A stretch of DNA of 8,211 bases from Candidatus Iainarchaeum sp. (GTDB taxonomy: Archaea > Iainarchaeota > Iainarchaeia > Iainarchaeales > JAAZKV01). The notes below the pieces were generated by a model. That model was not told the origin of the DNA. It saw only the letters and a program-made list of their open reading frames with translations, and searched no databases. Below, piece after piece: positions 1 through 5,904 of the stretch. The stretch spans positions 1 through 8,211 of the forward strand of contig JAQUZG010000030.1 in the NCBI GenBank assembly GCA_028691435.1. Reading direction: 5' to 3'. Position 1 is the stretch's first letter. Each line of letters starts with the position of its first letter. The position numbers and the translations under genes are program-made.

Positions 1-56
1 AGCATAAATTCAAAAATTTAAGATAAAAATAAATATTACTTTGATTATAATACATG

Positions 57-134
57 ATAAGGGTATTCTGAGTAAAAATATCAAAATTAAGGTAATTCCA
101 CTGGTATAACAACACCCGGCGAGAGTACTTTTAT
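57..134 (+). ncRNA. Candidate structured RNA or leader element upstream of ackA
   Basis: In the + strand, positions 57-69 can pair with 122-134 as a 13-bp stem with three G-U pairs. It encloses about 52 nt that include a small hairpin, CTGG (101-104) with CCGG (116-119). Positions 91-128 are roughly half G+C, against about a quarter for the surroundings, and GC-rich islands in AT-rich archaeal genomes often mark RNA genes. The right arm runs into T-rich sequence (129-140). A competing local pairing, 62-67 with 77-82, would exclude the long stem. No known RNA family is recognised, and long weak stems arise by chance in AT-rich DNA. It could be a small RNA gene, the end of an upstream transcript, or nothing. 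Confidence 0.22.
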
Positions 135-220
135 ATTTTTATGTGAAATTCAACTTGTTTTTTGTATTTTATTATAATTTATTTGTTTTTCTCTATTTTA
201 TTTGGTTAGTTACATTAAGT

Positions 221-228
221 TTTATAAC
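221..228 (+). promoter_or_regulatory. TATA-like box of ackA
   Basis: TTTATAAC is centred about 26 nt before the ATG at 251. That is the distance expected between an archaeal TATA box and the transcription start, so the ackA message would be leaderless or nearly so. No Shine-Dalgarno-like sequence precedes the ATG. This supports 251 over the in-frame ATG at 143. Confidence 0.5.
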
Positions 229-250
229 TCTTTCAATTGTTAATTTCTTT

Positions 251-1432
251 ATGGATATTTTAGTTATTAATTGTGGTTCATCTAGTTTGAAATTTCAATT
301 AATTAATATGGCTGATGAAAATGTTTTAGCAAAAGGTGTTGTTGAAGAAATTGGTAAAAATTCAAAAATTACTTTTAAAAAAAATGAAGATAAAACTTAT
401 TATGAAAAACTTATTTCTAATCATGAAGACGCAGTTAAAGAAGTAATTAATTTTTTGCTTGGTGGAGTAATTAAATCAGTTGATGAAATTGATGCGATTG
501 GTCACAGAATTGTTCATGGTGGAGAAAAATTTACAGAATCAGTTATTGTTGATGAAAATGTAATTGATGAAATAATTGCTTGTTCTGATTTAGCACCTTT
601 ACATAATCCAGCACATGTTAGTGGTATTAAAGCTTGTCAAAAATTATTCCCTAACAAAAAAATGGTTGTTGTTTTTGATACTGCTTTTCATCAAACTATG
701 AAAAAAGAAGCATATCTTTATCCATTGCCTTATGAATATTATGAAAAATATAAAATTAGAAAATATGGTTTTCATGGAACAAGCCACAAATACGTTTCAA
801 AAAGAGCTAGTGAAATACTTGGTAAAGATGTGACTGAACTAAATTTAATTACTTGTCATTTGGGTAATGGGTCTTCTTTAACTGCAATTGAAAAAGGAAA
901 ATCGGTTAATACGACTATGGGGTTTACTCCTTTAGCTGGGCTTATGATGGGGACAAGATGTGGGGATATTGACCCAGCAATAATTACATATTTAATGAAA
1001 AAAGAAAATTTGACTGTTGAAAAAATGGATGAAATTTTAAATAAAAAATCTGGTTTACTTGGTTTAAGTGGAGTAAGTAGTGATTGTAGAGAAGTTGAAA
1101 AAGAAGCTTGGGAAAATAATAATGAAAGAGCGCAAATAGCACTTGATAAATTAGGTTTTAGAATTAAAGAATATCTTGGAGCATATATTGCAATTATGAA
1201 TGGAGTGGATGCAATTATTTTTACTGGGGGATTAGGGGAAAATTCACCAGAAACAAGAGAATTTGTTTGTAGAAACTTAGATCATATTGGAATTATTTTA
1301 GACAAAGAAAAAAATAAAATTCGTGGAAAAGAAGCAATAATTTCGATTGAAAATTCAAAAATAAAAATTTTAGTAGTTCCAACAAATGAAGAATTAATGA
1401 TTGCAAGAGAAACAAAAGAATTGATTAGTTGA
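251..1432 (+). CDS. ackA: Acetate kinase
   Basis: Cytoplasmic enzyme that interconverts acetate + ATP and acetyl phosphate + ADP, normally paired with phosphotransacetylase. The 393-residue product has the usual family length and all the signatures: N7 in VINCGSSSLKF, R86 in GHRIVHGG, D143 and H147 in FDTAFHQTM, H175 in YGFHGTSH, H203 in CHLGNGSS, R236 in MMGTRCGD, FTGGLGENS at 324-332, and E380 in PTNEE. These match the catalytic Asp, Arg, His and Glu of the Methanosarcina enzyme, so it should be active. The frame is open from 143, but the extra 36 residues are a hydrophobic read-through of T-rich DNA; the start at 251 gives the canonical N-terminus and fits the TATA box. It ends in TGA. No pta gene is in the window. 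Most non-methanogenic archaea use ADP-forming acetyl-CoA synthetase instead, so the direction of flux is open. Confidence 0.97.
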   Translation: MDILVINCGSSSLKFQLINMADENVLAKGVVEEIGKNSKITFKKNEDKTYYEKLISNHEDAVKEVINFLLGGVIKSVDEIDAIGHRIVHGGEKFTESVIVDENVIDEIIACSDLAPLHNPAHVSGIKACQKLFPNKKMVVVFDTAFHQTMKKEAYLYPLPYEYYEKYKIRKYGFHGTSHKYVSKRASEILGKDVTELNLITCHLGNGSSLTAIEKGKSVNTTMGFTPLAGLMMGTRCGDIDPAIITYLMKKENLTVEKMDEILNKKSGLLGLSGVSSDCREVEKEAWENNNERAQIALDKLGFRIKEYLGAYIAIMNGVDAIIFTGGLGENSPETREFVCRNLDHIGIILDKEKNKIRGKEAIISIENSKIKILVVPTNEELMIARETKELIS

Positions 1433-1465
1433 ATATATTAATTATAAATTACTGGTTGCAAAATG

Positions 1466-1475
1466 TTATATATTT
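1466..1475 (+). promoter_or_regulatory. TATA-like box of the YdjM-like gene
   Basis: TTATATATTT is centred about 35 nt before the TTG start at 1505, placing transcription start near 1496 and leaving a leader of roughly 9 nt. That leader would begin with GTGAAG (1495-1500), whose GTGA can pair with the TCAC near the 3' end of archaeal 16S rRNA. Confidence 0.4.
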
Positions 1476-1504
1476 CAAAGTGATTTATTTTTTAGTGAAG
1501 TAAT

Positions 1505-1990
1505 TTGAAAGCAGAAAATCATATATTTTTTGGATTTATTTTCTTAATAATCTATTATTTATTTGGAATATTTTTTTTTAATTATGTTCTAAATTTACAA
1601 TTATCTTTTTTGTTTTCTTTTGGTGGGATAGTTTTTTTAATTTGTTTTATTCTTTATTTTATTGGCTTAATTTTGCCAGATAGTGATGTAACTAATTTTA
1701 ATTCAACTATTTTTCATTCAATATTTTTTGCTTTTGGGGTTTTACTAAAACCAATTGAATTTCTAATTTCTAAATTTATCACAAAAAGAAAAATTGGACA
1801 TAGACAATCACTTCACACAATAACTGGGATAAGTATTTCATCATTGTTTTTATCAATTCTTGTTTTTATTTTAGTTCTACCATTTACAAAAAATTTTGAT
1901 TTATTTATTTTGATGTTATTTTTTATTTCTCTTTTAATTAGTCAATATTTTCATTTAGTTTGTGATGGATTATTATTAAATTTTATTTAA
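1505..1990 (+). CDS. YdjM/DUF457-like membrane-bound metal-dependent hydrolase (putative)
   Basis: A 161-residue membrane protein with about four hydrophobic helices (about 7-27, 35-56, 109-127 and 131-149). It carries the spaced polar motifs of the YdjM/DUF457 (COG1988) family: H6 near the N-terminus, PDSD at 58-61 after helix 2, GHRQSLH (H99, H104) before helix 3, and HLVCD (H150, D154) in the last helix. These His/Asp residues are the presumed metal ligands on the membrane face. The substrate is unknown; 'hydrolase' is a family name, not a tested activity. The protein is somewhat shorter than bacterial members and ends just after the last motif. The start codon is TTG; the sequence MKAENH places the conserved His at the usual distance, and no ATG start lies nearby. 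It is separated by 72 bp from ackA and has its own promoter-like box, so it is probably a single gene. Confidence 0.72.
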   Translation: MKAENHIFFGFIFLIIYYLFGIFFFNYVLNLQLSFLFSFGGIVFLICFILYFIGLILPDSDVTNFNSTIFHSIFFAFGVLLKPIEFLISKFITKRKIGHRQSLHTITGISISSLFLSILVFILVLPFTKNFDLFILMLFFISLLISQYFHLVCDGLLLNFI

Positions 1991-2007
1991 TCAATTAATT
2001 GATATAT

Positions 2008-2018
2008 TTTTATATTAA
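2008..2018 (+). promoter_or_regulatory. TATA-like box of the 2037 gene
   Basis: TTTTATATTAA is centred about 24 nt before the ATG at 2037, consistent with a leaderless transcript. The surrounding spacer is extremely AT-rich, so the exact box is uncertain. Confidence 0.4.
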
Positions 2019-2036
2019 TTTAAATATTAATTTATC

Positions 2037-2738
2037 ATGGGAGTAAATAGAAAATTTAGAGAATCTTTTTTTAAAGAAGTTAAAACTGAAGAAATTAAAC
2101 GTAAATCATTATTGCATACTACAAAACAGCCTGTTTTGTCTGAAAATGAACGACGTAGACAAATGGTTCTTCAAGATAAAGTTGTTAGAGAACGATTTAA
2201 AAAAAGCGAAAGAAAAATTATGGGTAATTTAACTACCATTTTAAAAAAAATAGATTTAGCATTAAATCGAGATATGGCAAGTAATCGGAACTGGGATGGA
2301 TTAAGACAACTGGTTGAATTAAATTATTATATAAAAAATGAAATTATTAGTAGATCTTATTTATCGTCAATTGAAAAAAACGTCATGAAACAAACAATTT
2401 TTCTTGAAAGAGAATATTCTTATTTTTTGGCTAAATCAGAAGCTATGGGGGTAAGTAAAAGAGAATATTTAGACTTTGTTGACTTGTTATTTGATTTAGC
2501 GGATGATATAAATAAGCGAAAAGGAACAACAGGTATATCTGTAACTGATAAAAGATTAAATGAATTAAATGCTATTTTTAATTATGCAAAATCTATGCCC
2601 ACAAATAAAGTTAAGTTATCTTGTAATTTGCCCGAAATATTTGGTCAATTACTTTATTTAAGAATGAATGTTTGTTTAGGTCATGATTATTCAACATTTT
2701 TAGCAGATATGGTTGAAAAAATTAGTTCGCATATTTAA
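2037..2738 (+). CDS. Hypothetical protein, helical and strongly charged
   Basis: A 233-residue protein that I do not recognise. It has no signal peptide and no membrane helix, so it is presumably cytoplasmic. The first 60 residues or so are rich in Lys/Arg/Glu (for example ENERRRQMV at about 37-45) and look like an extended or coiled helical tail. Residues about 60-160 are predicted by eye to be all-helical, with a single Trp in the segment NRNWDGLRQL. The last third is more hydrophobic and holds two Cys (in KLSCNLPEI and MNVCLGHD), too far apart to suggest a zinc knuckle. Codon use matches its neighbours, and the long intact frame supports a real gene. It is convergent with the gene at 2768-3367. 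A basic tail would allow nucleic-acid or ribosome contact, but that is speculation. Confidence 0.75.
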   Translation: MGVNRKFRESFFKEVKTEEIKRKSLLHTTKQPVLSENERRRQMVLQDKVVRERFKKSERKIMGNLTTILKKIDLALNRDMASNRNWDGLRQLVELNYYIKNEIISRSYLSSIEKNVMKQTIFLEREYSYFLAKSEAMGVSKREYLDFVDLLFDLADDINKRKGTTGISVTDKRLNELNAIFNYAKSMPTNKVKLSCNLPEIFGQLLYLRMNVCLGHDYSTFLADMVEKISSHI

Positions 2739-2759
2739 TTAATAACTAGAATTAATCTA

Positions 2760-2765
2760 TTTTTT
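2760..2765 (+). terminator. T-tract terminator of the 2037 gene
   Basis: Six T residues lie 22 nt after the stop codon, in the 29-bp spacer between two convergent genes. Archaeal polymerase terminates at T-rich tracts without needing a hairpin. T-tracts are common here by chance, so support is modest. Confidence 0.3.
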
Positions 2766-2767
2766 CA

Positions 2768-3367
2768 TTATTTTAAATATGGATTATAAAATCGCGGTCT
2801 TTTTTTTGCTTGATTATTTGCAGAATTAATCATTCTTTCAGTTGTTTCAAAAACATAATTTCCTGGAAAAAATAATTCTTTTAATGCATTTTTTGTTGGG
2901 GTTTTTCTTAATACAAATAATCCTCGTTTAATCCCATATTTAAGTAATCTTTCAGAAGAAATCATTAATTCTCTTGTTTTAAATCTTTTAACTCCTTTTC
3001 TAATTAATTCGTTAACAAGATAAATACCTGGCGGGATTCCAAATTTTTTTACAAAGTCTTGAATATATTTTTTATTTTTTTCATTAGGTTTTGCTGAATA
3101 AAAAAACATTATTTCAACTTCATGGGGTTTTTTTGGAGATTGTAAAAACATTAAATATGATAGAATTTGTCCATTTTGTCTAATCCCTACTATTTTTTCA
3201 GGGATAGATAAATCATGTTCTTGAAAATGTTGTAAATGTTTATTTAATTGGGGTAAATGTTTTTTTATTGAAACATTTGGGTCTTTAAAGCGAATTAATT
3301 CAAGACCTTTACGTAACTGTTCAATTTCTTTTTCAGTTAATTCACTATAATCATTAAATACTTGCAT
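2768..3367 (-). CDS. Hypothetical protein, possibly GNAT-like fold
   Basis: A 199-residue soluble protein with no confident family. The N-terminal 55 residues are helical and charged, with many His (H37, H44, H47, H51). From about 58 the alternation of strands and helices recalls an N-acetyltransferase: IVGIRQNGQILSYLMF (about 59-74) as paired strands, EVEIMFFYSAKP (83-94) as the central strand, then a helix after GIPPG, and KYGIKRGLFVLRK near the end, like the 'yek-GF' strand-turn of GNATs. The usual acetyl-CoA pyrophosphate loop (Q/RxxGxG/A) is not clear; GIPPGIYLVNEL may replace it. The last 30 residues are basic. This is a fold impression only; no substrate can be inferred. It is convergent with the preceding gene and divergent from sua5, with its own promoter-like sequence. 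Confidence 0.72.
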   Translation of the reverse strand: MQVFNDYSELTEKEIEQLRKGLELIRFKDPNVSIKKHLPQLNKHLQHFQEHDLSIPEKIVGIRQNGQILSYLMFLQSPKKPHEVEIMFFYSAKPNEKNKKYIQDFVKKFGIPPGIYLVNELIRKGVKRFKTRELMISSERLLKYGIKRGLFVLRKTPTKNALKELFFPGNYVFETTERMINSANNQAKKRPRFYNPYLK

Positions 3368-3386
3368 ACATAATTATATTTTTCTA

Positions 3387-3396
3387 AATTAATAAA
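3387..3396 (-). promoter_or_regulatory. TATA-like box of the 2768-3367 gene
   Basis: On the minus strand ATTTTATTAA is centred about 24 nt before the ATG at 3367. It lies in the 87-bp divergent spacer shared with sua5 and fits a leaderless message. Confidence 0.35.
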
Positions 3397-3420
3397 ATAT
3401 TCTTTTTTGTAATCAATAGA

Positions 3421-3432
3421 TTTATATTATAT
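3421..3432 (+). promoter_or_regulatory. TATA-like box of sua5
   Basis: TTTATATTATAT is centred about 28 nt before the ATG at 3455. A GTGAT (3450-3454) directly abuts the ATG. It is complementary to the ATCAC of the 16S rRNA 3' end, but only works as a ribosome site if transcription starts a few bases upstream of it. Confidence 0.45.
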
Positions 3433-3454
3433 TTTTTATAATTTATCTTGTGAT

Positions 3455-4429
3455 ATGGCTGTAACAAAAATAATAAGAAAAGATAATCTTGGTGTTGCAA
3501 TTGATGCTTTGAATAATCATGATGTAGTTGCTTTTCCAACAGAAACAGTTTATGGGTTAGGTGCAAAAGCATTCGACAAAAAAGCAGTTAAAAAAATTTT
3601 TAAAATAAAAGGAAGAAAATTTGATAATCCATTAATTGTTCATATATCTAATTTAGAACAAATTAATTTAATTGCAAAAGATGTTCCACCAATAGCTTAT
3701 GATATTGGTAAAAAATTTTGGCCAGGGCCTTTATCAATAGTTTTAAAAAAATCTGATTTGGTTTCTGATTTAGTTACTGCAAATTTAGATACTGTTGCAA
3801 TACGAATGCCAAATAACAAAATTGCTTTAAAATTAATTAATGCTGTTGGTCCGGTTGCTGCACCTTCAGCTAATTTATCAGGAAAACCATCTTGTGTTGA
3901 ATTAAATCATATTTTAGATGATTTAACTGGTAAAATAAATTATGTTATTGATGGTGGAAAATCAAAAATTGGTTTAGAATCAACTGTGATAGATTTAACT
4001 TCTAATCCATTTGTTTTACTTAGGCCAGGTAAAATTTCTTTTGAAGAACTTGAAAAATTTTTTGGTAAAGGAAAAATAATAAAGTATAAATTTGAAAATT
4101 CAAAAATTACTATTGCTTCAAGTCCTGGAATGAAATATAAACATTACTCTCCAAATGCAAAAGTTAAATTAGTAAAAAATATTGCTTCATTTTTAAAAAA
4201 TAACAAATTAAAAAATTTTGTTTTGATATCGTCAAAAAAATATGATTTAGAAAAAAGTAATATTAATTTTGTTTTTAAATCAAATGAACACCTAGCAAAA
4301 AATATTTTTTCTTGGTTTAGAAAATCTGATAAATTAAAAAAAGATTATGTTTTTGTTGAAGAAATTAATGAAAAACATTTGGGTAATGCAATTTTAAATA
4401 GGGTTAAAAAAGCTTGTGAAAAAAATTAA
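3455..4429 (+). CDS. sua5: Sua5/YrdC threonylcarbamoyl-AMP synthase
   Basis: Makes threonylcarbamoyl-AMP from threonine, bicarbonate and ATP, the first step of t6A formation at position 37 of ANN-decoding tRNAs; the Kae1-containing KEOPS complex then transfers the group. The 324-residue product is the two-domain Sua5 type. The YrdC domain occupies about 1-200, with PTETVYGLG (28-36), KGRKFDNPL (52-60), WPGPL (89-93), RMP (117-119), APSANLSGKPS (136-146), ESTVIDL (175-181) and RPG (190-192). The conserved linker SPGMKYKHYSP (223-233), which covers the active site in Sulfolobus Sua5, is intact. The C-terminal Rossmann-like domain (about 235-324) is weakly conserved and a little short. A single-domain YrdC/TsaC would stop near residue 200, so the assignment to Sua5 is firm. 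The gene is divergent from the 2768-3367 gene. Confidence 0.95.
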   Translation: MAVTKIIRKDNLGVAIDALNNHDVVAFPTETVYGLGAKAFDKKAVKKIFKIKGRKFDNPLIVHISNLEQINLIAKDVPPIAYDIGKKFWPGPLSIVLKKSDLVSDLVTANLDTVAIRMPNNKIALKLINAVGPVAAPSANLSGKPSCVELNHILDDLTGKINYVIDGGKSKIGLESTVIDLTSNPFVLLRPGKISFEELEKFFGKGKIIKYKFENSKITIASSPGMKYKHYSPNAKVKLVKNIASFLKNNKLKNFVLISSKKYDLEKSNINFVFKSNEHLAKNIFSWFRKSDKLKKDYVFVEEINEKHLGNAILNRVKKACEKN

Positions 4430-4448
4430 TTTAATGATTGAAATTAGG

Positions 4449-4472
4449 TTTATATAGTTAATATTCTATATA
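4449..4472 (+). promoter_or_regulatory. TATA box within an inverted repeat, upstream of the 4486 gene
   Basis: TTTATATA (4449-4456) is a near-perfect archaeal TATA box, 33 nt before the ATG at 4486. It overlaps the left arm of an inverted repeat: TATATAG (4451-4457) and CTATATA (4466-4472) are exact complements, separated by TTAATATT, whose core is itself palindromic. A dimeric regulator bound here would block the TATA box, but AT-rich DNA produces such dyads easily. Confidence 0.4.
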
Positions 4473-4485
4473 TTTATTGGTTAGT

Positions 4486-5058
4486 ATGTCTCTTGAAAGT
4501 ATTCATAAAGAAGTAAATAAAATTATTATTGATAAAACAAGAGTAAGTCTTTGGCTTGATGATTACACTGACATTTTTTCTGATTTTGATCCAAGACATT
4601 ATTCTCAAAGGGCGGTTTCTGACGATTTTATTAAGGAATCAAAAAAATTTTCAAGAGGTAAACTTAATGGTAAATTAGAAATAAATCTATTAATGCCTCA
4701 AAAAAAAAGAGATAAAAAAATAGAACACATTATAAAAAAAAGATTAAATATTTACTTTGAACATCGATATAAAGAACTTGAAGAACAAAGAAAAAAAATT
4801 CTTTTTAGAGGTGGATATTTTATTGCATTTGGGCTTATTATTTTAATAATAAATAACTTTTTTATTGAAGATTTTTATTCAATTACTTTATTTAAATTTT
4901 TATATGTAGTTTTTGATCCAATTAGTTGGTTTTGTTTTTGGGAAGGATTAAATTTAACTGTGTTTGATTCAAAAAACGATGTTTCTTCAATCGAATTTAA
5001 TAAAAAAATGTCAAAAGCCGAATTTAAATTTGAATCCTTTGATGATGATATATATTAA
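4486..5058 (+). CDS. Two-helix membrane protein of an uncharacterised conserved family
   Basis: A 190-residue protein with a soluble N-terminal region and a C-terminal membrane hairpin. Distinctive features are VSLWLDDYTDIFSDFDPR (20-37), YSQRAVSDDF (39-48), a region of sheet-then-helix character (about 64-105) ending in a charged helix, a transmembrane helix (about 111-127), a second (about 134-152), and PISWFCFWEGL (146-156). I recall the IFSDFDPR/SDDF and WFxFWEGL motifs from hypothetical proteins of anaerobic bacteria and archaea, but know no function; this is recollection, not a search. The pattern resembles a membrane-tethered domain facing the cytoplasm. The ATG at 4486 was chosen over the in-frame TTG at 4477 because it is the stronger codon and leaves room for a TATA box about 33 nt upstream. 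With the TATA box 24 nt before the TTG, the longer form (193 residues) is not excluded. Confidence 0.8.
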   Translation: MSLESIHKEVNKIIIDKTRVSLWLDDYTDIFSDFDPRHYSQRAVSDDFIKESKKFSRGKLNGKLEINLLMPQKKRDKKIEHIIKKRLNIYFEHRYKELEEQRKKILFRGGYFIAFGLIILIINNFFIEDFYSITLFKFLYVVFDPISWFCFWEGLNLTVFDSKNDVSSIEFNKKMSKAEFKFESFDDDIY

Positions 5059-5089
5059 TAATTAATATTTTAGAAACTAATTTTTGGTA

Positions 5090-5113
5090 TAATTTTTCGG
5101 AAATTAATTTTTT
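5090..5113 (+). terminator. Hairpin plus T-tract terminator
   Basis: A 6-bp stem (5090-5095 with 5101-5106) closes a TTCGG loop. It is followed almost at once by six T (5108-5113), about 50 nt after the stop at 5058. It sits in the 66-bp spacer between convergent genes and would end the + strand transcript. The stem is almost all A-T, so the T-tract probably does most of the work. Confidence 0.4.
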
Positions 5114-5124
5114 ATTAAATTTAT

Positions 5125-5820
5125 TTACTTTGAATTGTTTAAAATTTTATCAAATCTTTTTTTAACATCTTTATTTAATTTTTTATATTCTTCTTTTGTA
5201 ACATTTGTTCTTTTCCAAAGTTCAATTTCAATATTATCTTTATGATTTCTTGGGATAATGTGAAAATGAGTATGTAATACACTTTGTTCAGCGCTTCGTC
5301 CGTCATTTAAAAGAATGTTACATCCTTGATGTTTTAGTCTAACTGCTTTTGAAACTAATGACACATGTTCAATTAATTCATGCAAAGTTTTTGCATCACA
5401 CTCACTTATATTAACAAAATGTTTTTTTGGGATAACTAATATATGTTCTTTAGTATTTTTTGGAAAATCTATGGATAAGAATGAAATTGTTCTTTTTGTT
5501 TCATGAATTAGTTCAAAAACAAATTTGTTTCTATGTGTTTTCCAATTTCCATTAACAAAATCACAAAAAATACAATTTTCTGAGTCATTTTTTTTATTTT
5601 TTAATTTGTTTTTATTTTCTTTTTTTTCTGACTCACAAGAAAATCCTACAGTTTTTGAAATAGTGCAATATTCATCATCTTTTACTCCTTTATTTGTTTT
5701 TAAAATATAATTTTTTCCATTAATTTTGATTTTTTTTCTTTTAACAATTTGGTTAATTTTTATTCTTTTATTTTTATTTTTTTTTAAAGTGATATTTTCA
5801 ATTTGGTTTAATTTTTGCAT
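5125..5820 (-). CDS. HIT-family protein (histidine triad nucleotide hydrolase/transferase) with N-terminal extension
   Basis: Histidine-triad proteins cleave or transfer nucleotides through a covalent nucleotidyl-His intermediate. The domain occupies about 82-200. It starts with the typical NCIFCDF (C83, C86), has HILVIPKKHF (126-135) and NILLNDGRSAEQSVLH, and reaches the triad H183-T-H185-F-H187 followed by IIPR. C83, C86, H126 or H134 and the first triad region fit the zinc site of HINT-like members. A helical, Lys-rich tail follows. The odd part is residues 1-81: very Lys-rich, with a possible small domain containing C52 and C62 (YCTISKTVGFSC) and a poly-Lys/Asn linker. No good start exists nearer the HIT domain, and a TATA-like box sits 25 nt before 5820, so the long form is supported. 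The substrate (adenosine 5'-phosphoramidate-type, Ap4A-type or other) cannot be read from sequence. Confidence 0.88.
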   Translation of the reverse strand: MQKLNQIENITLKKNKNKRIKINQIVKRKKIKINGKNYILKTNKGVKDDEYCTISKTVGFSCESEKKENKNKLKNKKNDSENCIFCDFVNGNWKTHRNKFVFELIHETKRTISFLSIDFPKNTKEHILVIPKKHFVNISECDAKTLHELIEHVSLVSKAVRLKHQGCNILLNDGRSAEQSVLHTHFHIIPRNHKDNIEIELWKRTNVTKEEYKKLNKDVKKRFDKILNNSK

Positions 5821-5840
5821 AATTTAATAAATAACTTCAT

Positions 5841-5850
5841 CTTTATAATT
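5841..5850 (-). promoter_or_regulatory. TATA-like box of the HIT gene
   Basis: On the minus strand AATTATAAAG is centred about 25 nt before the ATG at 5820. It supports that start and hence the long N-terminal extension. Confidence 0.45.
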
Positions 5851-5896
5851 TTAACTAAGTGATAATTATTTAGATTATTGGATTAATTTAATTAGT

Positions 5897-5901
5897 GTGA
5901 T
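5897..5901 (+). promoter_or_regulatory. Weak ribosome-binding site of dys
   Basis: GTGAT ends 3 nt before the ATG at 5905. It complements ATCAC in the conserved archaeal 16S 3' end (ATCACCTCC), at the spacing expected for the distal part of a GGAGGTGAT site. A message carrying it needs a short leader; a weak TATA-like run at 5862-5872 (ATAATTATTTA) would allow one. This gene has no clear TATA box at -26. Confidence 0.35.
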
Positions 5902-5904
5902 AAT

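Noticed and set aside
54..71. Box C-like ATGATAA (54-60) and box D-like CTGA (68-71) suggesting a C/D sRNA.
   Set aside because: Only 7 nt separate the boxes, too short for a guide, and the partner C'/D' boxes are not visible.
61..121. tRNA-like acceptor ends (minus-strand GGGTGTT with AATACCC; plus-strand CCCGGC).
   Set aside because: The span is about 57 nt with no T-psi-C arm or anticodon arm, so it is not a tRNA.
60..134. TPP-riboswitch-like fragments (GGGT...CTGAG...CTGG...CGAGAG).
   Set aside because: The P3 arm is absent, CTGAGA is CTGAGT, the conserved ACCTGAT segment is missing and the spacing is wrong; the downstream gene has no link to thiamine.
143..250. In-frame 36-residue hydrophobic N-terminal extension of acetate kinase, resembling a membrane anchor or signal peptide.
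   Set aside because: It is a translation of T-rich DNA (mostly F, L, I, V, Y). Acetate kinases start at the MDILVINCGSSS equivalent, and the TATA box at 221-228 lies inside the extension and fits the start at 251.
3384..3572. Minus-strand open frame of 62 codons overlapping the sua5 start.
   Set aside because: It overlaps the well-supported sua5 N-terminus and the divergent promoter, and its composition is low-complexity.
5525..5710. Plus-strand open frame of 61 codons.
   Set aside because: It is antisense to the HIT gene, Phe/Ser-rich as expected from complement of Lys-rich codons, and has no independent support.
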